Origin: Micromonospora parva
GTDB taxonomy: Bacteria > Actinomycetota > Actinomycetes > Mycobacteriales > Micromonosporaceae
Direction of reading: 5' to 3'
Length of the DNA stretch: 64,000 nt
NCBI RefSeq assembly: GCF_000718515.1
Contig: NZ_JNZS01000004.1
Location: 310,001 to 374,000 of the forward strand
The notes beneath the pieces were generated by a model, which saw only the letters and a list, made by a program, of their open reading frames with translations, was not told the origin of the DNA and ran no database searches. Shown piece after piece: positions 33,422-41,298 of this stretch (position 1 is its first letter; every line of letters starts with the position of its first letter). Both the position numbers and the translations under genes were made by a program.

Positions 33422-34704
33422 GCCACCGCCTTGGCGCCGTCCGCTGCGGGCCGCTCGACAGGTGCGTCGGGGGTCGGCCGGCCGACGGGCAGGCCGGCGG
33501 TCGGGTCGGGCCGGTGCGGGAATCGCCGCTGGTGGGCGAGGCCGAGGACGACCCCGGCGGCCACCAGCACGATGGCCGCGACGGCGACCGCCGGATAGCC
33601 GACCCGCTCGGCCGCCGCGAGACCGATGGATGACGCCACGAACGAGCAGACCAGGCCGAACGACGACAGGACGGTGAAGTCGGTGCCACCGGTGTCCGGT
33701 CGCGAGTAGTCCATGTTGACCGTGTAGAGCACGACGTTGGCGATGGTGTAGGCCACCATGAAGCAACAGAGCGCGGCGACCGTCCCACCCAGCGGCGCCT
33801 GGCCGTTCATCAGGGGCAGCAGCAGCAACGTCGACACCGTGAGCGCGAGGCCACCGGCCACGAGCACGCCACCGCGCCCGAACCGTCCGACCCCGAGCCC
33901 GGCGACCAGACCCGCGACGATGGCCGGGGCGCTGGTCACCACGCCGGTGACCACGCCGATCCGACCCAACGACCAGCCGGCGTCGACCAGAGCGGGGGTG
34001 ACCAGGGCGTACGCCATTCCCGCGCCGACGTAGACCAGCGGCACCACGCCGAACGTCCACCACCGGCAGCCGGGCTGCCCGAACACCGACAGCAGCGCCC
34101 GGTAGGCAGTGCCGATCCGGGCCACCCGATCGGTACGGGGAGGCTCCCGGAACCGCCACACCACCACCAGGCCGACCGCCGTCATCGCGACCAGCAGCCC
34201 GATCGCCGACGCCCAACCGAACTGGTCGTAGACCAGGACGCAGGCCCCACCACCGAGCAGGTTGCCGAGGTAGCTCGCGGCGACCTGGATGCCGTTGCCG
34301 GTCCCCCGGGCCGACTCGGCGAGCATGCGCACCGCGACGGCGTCCACGGCGATGTCCTGGGTGGCCGAGAAGAACACGTACGCGGCGCAGATCGCGACGA
34401 TCGGGCCGAGCGCGTCGGCCGGGCTGGCGAACGGCAGCAGCGCCAACAGGGCCAGCACCAGGGCGCTCTGCAGGACGAGCAGCCAGGAACGGTAGTGGCC
34501 GCGGTGCCGGGAGCCGTACCGGTCGAGGATCGGCGCCCAGAGGAACTTGATGGGCCAGATCAGGCCGACGATCTGCAACAGCGCCAGCGTGTCCAGCGAG
34601 GTGCCGCCGTCGCGCAGGATGGCGGTGAGCCCGACGGTGATGAAGCCGACGCCGAGGTACTGGGTGACGTACAGCGCGGTCAGGGTGCCGAGCCGGCCCC
34701 TCAT
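33418..34704 (-). CDS. RhtX/FptX-like MFS siderophore importer (AmpG-related)
   Basis: 428 aa, about 12 membrane helices. AmpG/RhtX-like sequence: VTQYLGVGFITVGLTAILR, LWPIKFLWAPILDRYGSRHRG-like (seen as GLIWPIKFLWAPILDRYG), FFSATQDIAVDAVAVRML and YTVNMDYSRPDTGGTDFT near helix 10. RhtX and FptX are single-subunit inner-membrane permeases that import ferri-siderophores. Overlaps both neighbours by 4 bases. A Pro-rich hydrophilic tail ends the protein. Direction of transport is by family. Confidence 0.85.
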   Translation of the reverse strand: MRGRLGTLTALYVTQYLGVGFITVGLTAILRDGGTSLDTLALLQIVGLIWPIKFLWAPILDRYGSRHRGHYRSWLLVLQSALVLALLALLPFASPADALGPIVAICAAYVFFSATQDIAVDAVAVRMLAESARGTGNGIQVAASYLGNLLGGGACVLVYDQFGWASAIGLLVAMTAVGLVVVWRFREPPRTDRVARIGTAYRALLSVFGQPGCRWWTFGVVPLVYVGAGMAYALVTPALVDAGWSLGRIGVVTGVVTSAPAIVAGLVAGLGVGRFGRGGVLVAGGLALTVSTLLLLPLMNGQAPLGGTVAALCCFMVAYTIANVVLYTVNMDYSRPDTGGTDFTVLSSFGLVCSFVASSIGLAAAERVGYPAVAVAAIVLVAAGVVLGLAHQRRFPHRPDPTAGLPVGRPTPDAPVERPAADGAKAVA

Positions 34705-35411
34705 GCCGCTTTCCAGTAGCCGAGGGAGGTCAGACGGTCCTTGTCGACGCCCAGCGTCTTGCGCAGGTATCGGGTGATGCTCCTGGTGGTGGCCGCCTCG
34801 CAGGCCACCCAGTAGTGGCCCGTGTCGCCGGTCGGCAGGGCGGCGCAGACCGTGTCGACGAGATGTTGCCCCGCGTCGCGCCGAGGCACCCAGGTGACCT
34901 CGTGGTGCGCCCGGGCCCGCAGCGCGAGCGCCTTCTCGCCCTCGTGGGCGTACTCCAGCCAGACCGTGGCCGGGATGTCGGCACCGGCGTCGAGCAGGCT
35001 GTTCACCGCGGGCAGGGAGGCCGCGTCGCCGACGAGGTAGAGATGGTCGGGCGCGGGGTCGGGCAACTCGAACGCGCTGCCCTGGACGGTCGCGCTGATG
35101 GTGTCGCCGACAGTGGCCGTGGTGGCCCAGCGGGCCGCGCAGCCGTCATGGATGGCGAATTCGAGGGTGAAGCGGCCGGTGGCCGGGTCGGGGTCGACCA
35201 ACGTGTAGGCGCGCTGGTGTGCCCGCCCGTCGTTGTCGAACCACAGCCGGATCCACATCGTCGGGTGCACCCCGCACGCCTCCAGCAGCCCGCCCCCGTC
35301 CAGGAGAAGCCGCTGGTAGTGCCCATCGATCGACTCGGTGCTCAGGACGGTCAACCGAAAGTCCCGACCTCCCATGGCCTTGAGGACCAGGGCCTCCCAG
35401 TTCCGCTTCAC
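34701..35411 (-). CDS. Siderophore-interacting FAD reductase (SIP/ViuB family)
   Basis: 236 aa. N-terminal FAD-binding barrel with QRAYTLVDPDPATGRFTLEF, then GCAARWATTATVGDTI and GSAFELPDPAPDHLYLVGDAASLPAV, and a C-terminal NAD(P)H-binding half with WVACEAATTRSITRYLRKTLG. These enzymes reduce Fe(III)-siderophore in the cytoplasm to release iron. The GTG at 35411 follows GGAGGGG. First gene of the transport operon, just downstream of the strongest iron box. Confidence 0.93.
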   Translation of the reverse strand: MKRNWEALVLKAMGGRDFRLTVLSTESIDGHYQRLLLDGGGLLEACGVHPTMWIRLWFDNDGRAHQRAYTLVDPDPATGRFTLEFAIHDGCAARWATTATVGDTISATVQGSAFELPDPAPDHLYLVGDAASLPAVNSLLDAGADIPATVWLEYAHEGEKALALRARAHHEVTWVPRRDAGQHLVDTVCAALPTGDTGHYWVACEAATTRSITRYLRKTLGVDKDRLTSLGYWKAA

Positions 35412-35439
35412 GCACCCCTCCAGGTAAGGTCATCCTTGG

Positions 35440-35458
35440 TTAGGGGAGGTTAACCTAA
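35440..35458. promoter_or_regulatory. Iron box (IdeR/DmdR-type) between SIP and acyltransferase genes
   Basis: TTAGGGGAGGTTAACCTAA matches 16 of 19 positions of the IdeR/DmdR1 consensus. It lies 28 bases upstream of the SIP start and 34 upstream of the divergent acyltransferase start, so it can control both directions. Confidence 0.82.
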
Positions 35459-35492
35459 GTTGCGCCCCGGATGGAACAGAGGACAGCGCCCG

Positions 35493-36053
35493 ATGACGTA
35501 CCAGGAGAAGATCGCCGGCCTCGGCGAGCTGTCGTTGGTGACCGTGAACCCCGACCGGGACGCCGCCCTCCTGCACGGCTGGGTGACCCTTCCTCGCAAC
35601 TCCTTCTGGGGCATGGGTTCCCACACCCTGGAAGAAGTGCGCGAGATCTACGCCTTTGTGGACAGCCTGCCCACTCACCACGCGTACCTGATCCTGATCG
35701 ACGACGAGCCTGTGGGCCTCTTCCAGACCTATCAGCCCGAGGCGGACCCGGTCGGCGAGCGTTACCCCGTCCAGCCCGGCGACGTGGGAATGCACCTGCT
35801 GCTCAGCCCCGACCGACGCCTCGCCCGCAGCCTCACCAACGCGGTCGGCCCGGCCGTGGCCCGCTTCCTGTTCCGCGATCCGGCCGCGCAGCGGATCGTG
35901 GTCGAGCCGGACGTCCGCAACCACCTCGCCCTGCGCCGACTGGAGATCGAGGGCTTCACCCTCGACTCGGAGATCGACATGCCGGACAAGCGGGCCCAAC
36001 TCGCGTTCCTGACGCGCGCCCGGTTCGCGGCGAGACACCAGACAACGGCCTGA
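35493..36053 (+). CDS. IucB/MbtK-like GNAT siderophore acyltransferase
   Basis: 186 aa. GNAT domain of the siderophore-biosynthesis type: FWGMGSHTLEEV, PVGLFQTYQPEADP, GDVGMHLLLSPDRRLARSLT (acyl-CoA loop), RIVVEPDVRNHLALRRLEIEGF. Such enzymes acylate a side-chain amine or hydroxylamine. ATG at 35493 follows AGAGGA; a TTG at 35460 would start inside the iron box and is less likely. Divergent from the transport operon and sharing its iron box. No N-hydroxylating monooxygenase is present nearby, so the acyl acceptor is unclear. Confidence 0.85.
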   Translation: MTYQEKIAGLGELSLVTVNPDRDAALLHGWVTLPRNSFWGMGSHTLEEVREIYAFVDSLPTHHAYLILIDDEPVGLFQTYQPEADPVGERYPVQPGDVGMHLLLSPDRRLARSLTNAVGPAVARFLFRDPAAQRIVVEPDVRNHLALRRLEIEGFTLDSEIDMPDKRAQLAFLTRARFAARHQTTA

Positions 36054-36070
36054 CCGCCGACGCCCACCGA

Positions 36071-36721
36071 CTACTGGCTGGTGGCGGTGGGGGCGCCGAG
36101 CCGATTGTCCAGCGCGCTCAGCTCGGCGATGCGCGCCTGTTGAATCCGGCTGGCGAACGCCTTCAACTCCGGGCTCCCACCGGCGGTCTGCTCGCCCCGG
36201 CACAGCACCACTGTCTGCGCGAGGTGCGCCCGGATCAGCGCGGCGGCGCGGGACGGCACCTCGACGTCGGGGGCGGCACGCAGCTCGGCGAGGCTGGCCT
36301 CGGTGACCATGCCGGGCATCTGGTGCCCCTCGTGGATGTTCAGCTCCGGCACGTTGCCCGCGGCCAACAGCCCACGCAGGTCCCGCAGCTCGGCCTGATG
36401 AGCCGTCCGAAGCTCGCCGAGGAGGGCCAGCAACGACGGATCAGCGTCCGCCGGCCGGGTGTCGAGCTGGTCGATCAGCGCGAGCGCGCCCTCGTTCATC
36501 GGGATCAGCAGTTGGATGAAGGCGTCGTCGGTGCCGCTGAGCACCACCGGCACGGTCGGCACCGCAGCGGCCGGTGGGCTGGTTGCCGACGAGGACACCG
36601 GGGCCGGTTCGGTTCGTCCCCAACCGTTGGTGAGCCCGACGGCCAGCGCGGTCGCGACCACTGTCACGACGACGCCGACCATCCGACCGGTCCGGACGCG
36701 AGACCCGGGACGCTCCGCCAT
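36071..36721 (-). CDS. DUF305-like membrane-anchored protein
   Basis: 216 aa. One N-terminal hydrophobic segment (residues 14-31, MVGVVVTVVATALAVGLT), a Ser/Pro/Thr-rich stretch, then a helical ferritin-like DUF305 region: FIQLLIPMNEGALALIDQL, TAHQAELRDLRGLL and GHQMPGMVTEASLAEL. Some DUF305 proteins bind copper through His/Met. Function unknown. GGAGGG lies before the ATG at 36721; the gene follows the ECF-glycosidase gene in the same direction after 29 bases and may be cotranscribed. Confidence 0.8.
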   Translation of the reverse strand: MAERPGSRVRTGRMVGVVVTVVATALAVGLTNGWGRTEPAPVSSSATSPPAAAVPTVPVVLSGTDDAFIQLLIPMNEGALALIDQLDTRPADADPSLLALLGELRTAHQAELRDLRGLLAAGNVPELNIHEGHQMPGMVTEASLAELRAAPDVEVPSRAAALIRAHLAQTVVLCRGEQTAGGSPELKAFASRIQQARIAELSALDNRLGAPTATSQ

Positions 36722-36750
36722 GATCTGCTCGGCCCTCCGTTCGTCGGCGC

Positions 36751-38622
36751 TCAACGGGCGGCTTGGAACGCGCGGCCGACCGCTGTCGCCTCGGTCCCGT
36801 CGCGGAACAGCCCGGACCGGTCCTGGTCCGTGGCGGGGAGCCCGAACCAGGCGTAACGCTGCAGGTACGGGAGTTGCCCGAGCATGGCGGTGGCCGCGGT
36901 GAGGAAGGCCGCCTGCTGCTCCGGAGAGGGAAACTGCGAACCGCCCGCGCCGAAGCGGATCAGCGCGAACTCGGTCAGCCAGATCGGCTTCCGGTACCGC
37001 TGGTAGACAGCCTGTAGGTACTGCCGGAGTTGGGCCACGGCGGTGGCGGTGGTGAAGTCGGCACCGAACCAGTGCAGCGTGATGAAGTCGACCCGGTGGC
37101 CACGGGCCTGCGCGCCGGTCATGAACCTGTCCAGCCAACCCTGCGGGTCCGGCGCGCCCCAGGCGACCGCCGGGCTGCCCAGCCTGCTGCCCGTCGCCAT
37201 CAACGGCGGCCACAGGTCCAACGCCTGATCGACGGTCATGTTCGCCTGCTCGGGCAGGTCCGGCTCGTTGAAGGTGAGCAGGTACGGCCCGGCGGCCCTG
37301 GCCCGCGCCAGCTCCGTGGCGGTGACGTTCTCCGCGCTGCGGATCATCGGCACGAACGTCGCACCGCGCGGAGTGCTGATTCCCGGGTGCTGGGTGCCCC
37401 AGGTGTAGTACCAGCCGGCCTTGGAGTTCGCCAACGCCTGACTCGCCCCGGCGAAGTTCCACACCCCGACGCCCTTGCGCGCGGAGCTGACCACCGGCGA
37501 CGCCGGCGCTTTCGACGCGGGCCGTGCGCTCGGCGGCGGTGCGACGCTCGGGGTGACGGCTGCGGTGGGCACCGCGGACGGCGGCGCCGCCCAGGAGGGT
37601 GCGGACGGATCGTCCGGCTGGATCACCACCGCCATGGTGATGGCCAGGACGGCGGCGGCCACCCCGGCGACGAGGGACGGCACCAGGCCACGGGGCCGGT
37701 TCACCACGAGGCCGACGACGCTCTGACCACTACCGCCATCGGCGGGCGGGGTCGGCCCTGCGGTGGGTCCGACCGCCGGGCTCGGCGGGGCGACGGCCGA
37801 CGCGGCGGCCGCCGGGGCGGACACGTTCGGCAGGTGGGCGCCGAGACCCGCCGGCAGCGGCAGCAACGGCAGGCCGGCGAGCAGGCGGTCGATGGGCAGG
37901 AGCGTGCTTCCCAACCGGACACAGAACGCGCAGTCGCGGACGTGTCGAGCCAGTCGCTTGCGCCACAGCGAGCTGGGTGTGCCGTCCCACTCGGCGGTCA
38001 CGGCGCCCAGTTCCGGGCAGCCGGGGCGGGCGCGGAGCGCGCGTACGACGGCGCGGGCGCTCTGGATCTGCTCCTTCATCCGGTGGATCCGCACCGCGAC
38101 GTGCCCGGGTGACAAACCGAGGGCGTCGGCGACCTCGTTGCGGGTGATCTCGCCGGTCTCCTCCAGCCACCACAGCGAGAGCAGTTCCTGGTCGTCCGGG
38201 TCGAGCCAGCGGGTCGCCTCGGCCACCTCACGTCGTTGGTCGGTGAGGCCGAGCCGGAGAATCGTCATCCCCGCGAAGTCGGAGGCGGGGTCGGGCACGT
38301 TGTGGATCGCGTCGAGCCCGGCGTCGCGGTTGAGCGCGACGCGTCGGCGCGTCTCCCAGTCACGCACCTGCCGGATGGTGATCGCCACGAGCCAGGACCG
38401 GTAGGCCGCCGGGTCGTTGAGCGCGGGCAGGTACCGGATCACCCGTACCAACGTCTCCTGGACCACGTCGTCGACGTCGGCGTGCCCGCGCAGCGCACGC
38501 CCGACAATGTTGTAGACCAGCGGGAGCGAGGCCGTGACGACGTCGTCGAGAGCGCGCTGGTCGCCCTGCCGGGCCGCGACGACCAACCCGACATCGGGCA
38601 GTGCTCGACCGGCTGACGACAT
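36751..38622 (-). CDS. ECF sigma factor fused through a membrane helix to a GH128-like glycosidase domain
   Basis: 623 aa. Residues about 15-90 are sigma region 2 (LVYNIVGRALRGHADVDDVVQ, LVAITIRQVRDW), 125-190 region 4 (DPDDQELLSLWWLEE, ALGLSPGHVAVRIHRMKEQ). A zinc-finger-like H227-x3-C231-x2-C234 resembles anti-sigma ZAS motifs. A single helix spans about 312-334, then a Pro/Ala linker, then an extracellular catalytic domain from 384: GVGVWNF, WYYTWGTQHPG, FVPMIR, LLTFNEPDLPEQANM (E453, acid/base) and IWLTEFAL (E551, nucleophile), as in Asl1/GH128 beta-1,3-glucanases. GAGGAG precedes the ATG. One polypeptide links a glycan-facing domain to transcription control. Confidence 0.9.
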   Translation of the reverse strand: MSSAGRALPDVGLVVAARQGDQRALDDVVTASLPLVYNIVGRALRGHADVDDVVQETLVRVIRYLPALNDPAAYRSWLVAITIRQVRDWETRRRVALNRDAGLDAIHNVPDPASDFAGMTILRLGLTDQRREVAEATRWLDPDDQELLSLWWLEETGEITRNEVADALGLSPGHVAVRIHRMKEQIQSARAVVRALRARPGCPELGAVTAEWDGTPSSLWRKRLARHVRDCAFCVRLGSTLLPIDRLLAGLPLLPLPAGLGAHLPNVSAPAAAASAVAPPSPAVGPTAGPTPPADGGSGQSVVGLVVNRPRGLVPSLVAGVAAAVLAITMAVVIQPDDPSAPSWAAPPSAVPTAAVTPSVAPPPSARPASKAPASPVVSSARKGVGVWNFAGASQALANSKAGWYYTWGTQHPGISTPRGATFVPMIRSAENVTATELARARAAGPYLLTFNEPDLPEQANMTVDQALDLWPPLMATGSRLGSPAVAWGAPDPQGWLDRFMTGAQARGHRVDFITLHWFGADFTTATAVAQLRQYLQAVYQRYRKPIWLTEFALIRFGAGGSQFPSPEQQAAFLTAATAMLGQLPYLQRYAWFGLPATDQDRSGLFRDGTEATAVGRAFQAAR

Positions 38623-38942
38623 GCGTCTCACTCCTCGTGTGCTCGTCCGCGCGGTGCCCACGCTGGGTGCGCTGACCGCCCTCAGGATCGGAGACTCGCG
38701 GCAGCGGGTGGGATTACAGAATTCCCGGGCGGTCGGTCCGCCACAAGCGACGCGGGTTCGCCGGCGGCGCATACCGGGCGACGATGCCGGGTATGGTGCG
38801 GGGTGTCGGTGTCGCCGGGCGTTCGCCCGTGCACGGGACACCCGCATTCGGGCGCCAGCGTGTGCGCCGACGCGTCACCAGGTCGCACGGCCGATGTTGC
38901 CGAGGCCGAGACGCACCCCTCTCGTAGAGACAGGATCCCCGC
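38623..38942. other. Intergenic region upstream of the ECF-glycosidase gene
   Basis: 320 bases between divergent genes. No convincing gene. An inverted repeat CATACC...GGTATG spans about 38769-38794 and a GGGCG-TT-CGCCC hairpin lies near 38817-38828. No clear promoter hexamers could be assigned. Confidence 0.4.
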
Positions 38943-39128
38943 ATGACACCGAACGACAACGGTCGACCCGTCCTGTTCCTCGCCACCTCCAACGGCGACG
39001 CGTTGGACGGACCGGCGGTGACCTTCGACAGCAGCGAGGAGGCCATGCGGCAGCTGCGCCACCCGTTCGCGGTGCGGTCGGCCTCGCCGGCACCGGCCGC
39101 CGTCGACGCCCCGGACCAGCGCGGCTGA
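38943..39128 (+). CDS. Small hypothetical protein
   Basis: 61 aa, MTPNDNGRPVLFLATSNGDA at the start, hydrophilic with an Ala/Pro-rich end. AGGAT lies 8 bases ahead of the ATG. It has sensible codon use and stands alone between divergent sigma factor genes. Not recognised. A small acidic soluble protein with a possible short beta segment VLFLATS; could be stress-related given the SigB-type gene downstream. Confidence 0.5.
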   Translation: MTPNDNGRPVLFLATSNGDALDGPAVTFDSSEEAMRQLRHPFAVRSASPAPAAVDAPDQRG

Positions 39129-39350
39129 CCCGGCGGGTTCTCCCGCGAACGCCAGGACTCATACTTTCGGTTGGGAAATGGTCGACCTTTCGGGTAGTGT
39201 GCGAGGCATCACGTGAACGACATGACGCGGCGGCGAGGCCCGTGCTCGTGGCCTTGCGACAGCGCACCTTCGCCCGTATGTGCGCTCCGGCGGTAGCCGG
39301 TTCGGAGACCCTTCCGGTCGATCGACGGGCCTGCGGGAAGGACCACCCAC

Positions 39351-40157
39351 GTGGCCACCATCGTCGACAACGCGACCAGCACCCGCACCGACCAGCGGAG
39401 CATCGACCAGAGCCCGGATGAGCTCCTCGCCGAGATGAAGGCGACCCCGGCCGACGACCCCCGCCGGCCAGCCCTGCGGGACCGCGCCATCGAGGCGTGG
39501 CTGCCGCTCGCCCGGCACCTGGCACGCCGCTACGGCGGACGCGGCGCACCCGACGACGACCTGGCCCAGACCGCCTTCGTCGGGCTCATCAAGGCCGTCG
39601 ACAACTTCGACCACAGCCGAGGTGTCGACTTCAGCGGGTACGCCATCCCCACCATCATCGGCGAGATCAAGCGGTACTTCCGGGACCGCACCTGGGCGGT
39701 CCGCGTGCCCCGCCGCCTCCAGGAGCTGCGCCTGTCGATCAGCGCGGCGAACAGCACCCTGATCCAGACCCTCGGCCGCTCGCCGACCGTCGCCGACATC
39801 GCGTCCTACCTCGACGTGTCCGAGGAGACCGTCCTGGAGGGGCTGGAGGGTGCGCGCGCCTACCGGGCCACGTCGTTGTCCACCCCCGTCGGGGCCGACG
39901 GCAGCCGGGAACTCGGGGACACCCTCGGCGACGACGACCGGGCCTTCGACCTTGTCGACCTCCGCATCGCCCTCGGGCCGGCCCTCGCCACGCTGCCGGA
40001 ACGCGAACGACAGATCCTGAGCCTGCGCTTCCACGGCAACCTGACCCAGGCCCAGATCGCCGACCGGATCGGCGTATCGCAGATGCACGTGTCCCGGCTG
40101 ATCACCCGCTCGCTGGCCGCGCTGCGCTGCCAACTGAGCGAGGACATCGCAGCCTGA
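39351..40157 (+). CDS. SigB/SigF/SigG-family RNA polymerase sigma factor
   Basis: 268 aa from GTG at 39351. Region 2: LARHLARRYGGRGAPDDDLAQTAFVGLIKAVDNFD, GYAIPTIIGEIKRYFRDRTW; region 3: RRLQELRLSISAAN and GRSPTVADIASYLDVSEE; region 4: LPERERQILSLRFHGNLTQAQIADRIGVSQMHVSRLI. This is the general-stress/differentiation sigma family controlled by anti-sigma kinases and partner switching. A SpoIIE-type phosphatase gene at 41299 could belong to the same circuit. The 222-base gap ahead (39129-39350) shows no gene; no anti-sigma gene is in the window. Confidence 0.94.
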   Translation: MATIVDNATSTRTDQRSIDQSPDELLAEMKATPADDPRRPALRDRAIEAWLPLARHLARRYGGRGAPDDDLAQTAFVGLIKAVDNFDHSRGVDFSGYAIPTIIGEIKRYFRDRTWAVRVPRRLQELRLSISAANSTLIQTLGRSPTVADIASYLDVSEETVLEGLEGARAYRATSLSTPVGADGSRELGDTLGDDDRAFDLVDLRIALGPALATLPERERQILSLRFHGNLTQAQIADRIGVSQMHVSRLITRSLAALRCQLSEDIAA

Positions 40158-40163
40158 GCCCGG

Positions 40164-41231
40164 TCAGAGCTGGACGACGTGGCCCACCCGTGGCGGCGTA
40201 CGACCGGCCAGAACGTCGAGCCACGCGTGTTGCAGCGCCGTCGGCCCGGCACCGACCCGAACGTCGAGCCACCCGCTCACCACGGCGGCGAAGCGTTGCC
40301 ACGCCGCGGTGAACCGCTCGTCGAGCCCGTCGCGGCCCCAGTCGTGGCTGCGCTTGCGCATCTGCACCGGCGCGAAGAACACCTCCTCGGCGGCGTCGGC
40401 GTTCGGCGTCTGGTTGGTGAGCCCGACAGCGATGTCCCGGACGAGCCGGTCACCGAGGCGCCGCCGCAGGGCGGCACGGGTCGAGGGCGCGCCGGACAGG
40501 TCGAGGTAAACGGTCGGGACCACGTCGAGGGCGTCCATGTCGTCGTACGACACGACCTCGTCGTAGCAGCCGAGCGACCTGGTGAAGGCCAGGTTGCCGG
40601 GTGAGGTGAGACCGACCAGGCGCGGCCCGCGCCGGTGCATCTCGAACGCGGCGGCGTACGCGGTCTTGCTCGACGCCGACGACACCAGCAGCGCCTCGGC
40701 GCCGTAGAAGTCGTTGTCGACAACCTGGTCGGCCAGCATGAACGAGGTGAAGAAGAGCGGCCGGAACAGGATCAGCAGATCCTCCTGGTCGCGCTGGTAC
40801 GCCGGGTCGCCGATGGTCGACCGGTACGCGTTGTACGGCGACGGCAGCTCGACCCGGTGCGGGCTCGCCTCGCGGAATCCGGACCCGTCCACCCGGTCCG
40901 GCCGCACCACGAGGTGACCGGCGGGCGGGAGGTAACCGTAGATCCGTTGCCCCACCTCGACCCCCGCCACCGCCGAGTCGACCACCTCGGCGAAGCCCCA
41001 GAGCGGCGGCAGCCCCCATTGCGGTCCGAGCCCCTGGGCGGCCGGCGGGAAGAACTGCCAGTAGCGCATCGCGTCACCGAGCACCGCGTAGGTCACGTTG
41101 TTGGCGGTGAGGCCGACGCGGTCCACGCGCAGCAGCGCCTCGCCGTCGGCCACGGCGGGGATGGGGCCATCGACGAGCGCGGTCTTCCCGAGGTCGTCCC
41201 GAGCCACCGCGAAGGTCCATGAGTCAGCCAT
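40164..41231 (-). CDS. DUF2855 family protein
   Basis: 355 aa. Matches the DUF2855 family: an N-terminal GroES-like start (LLRVDRVGLTANNVTYAVLGD, YWQFFP, WGFAEVVDSAVAGVEVGQRIYGY) and SSASSKTAYAAAF replacing the dinucleotide loop of medium-chain dehydrogenases. Zinc ligands are absent. Probably a degenerate or divergent medium-chain reductase; substrate unknown. It ends 7 bases from the convergent sigma factor stop. Confidence 0.82.
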   Translation of the reverse strand: MADSWTFAVARDDLGKTALVDGPIPAVADGEALLRVDRVGLTANNVTYAVLGDAMRYWQFFPPAAQGLGPQWGLPPLWGFAEVVDSAVAGVEVGQRIYGYLPPAGHLVVRPDRVDGSGFREASPHRVELPSPYNAYRSTIGDPAYQRDQEDLLILFRPLFFTSFMLADQVVDNDFYGAEALLVSSASSKTAYAAAFEMHRRGPRLVGLTSPGNLAFTRSLGCYDEVVSYDDMDALDVVPTVYLDLSGAPSTRAALRRRLGDRLVRDIAVGLTNQTPNADAAEEVFFAPVQMRKRSHDWGRDGLDERFTAAWQRFAAVVSGWLDVRVGAGPTALQHAWLDVLAGRTPPRVGHVVQL

Positions 41232-41298
41232 GAGGTGACGCTAGACAGCCCTGCAATCGGAGACAAGTGCACTGCGAGTGCAAAATCCCACTGCTCGC

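Noticed and set aside
31922..34216. Possible fusion of two MFS transporters in one 764-codon frame
   Set aside because: The upstream part is the RhtX-like gene in the wrong frame; a GTGA overlap at 33418-33421 separates two normal genes.
39165..39192. SigB-type promoter GTTG...GGGTAG upstream of the SigB-family gene
   Set aside because: The gap between the two elements is about 18 bases, too long for the family consensus.
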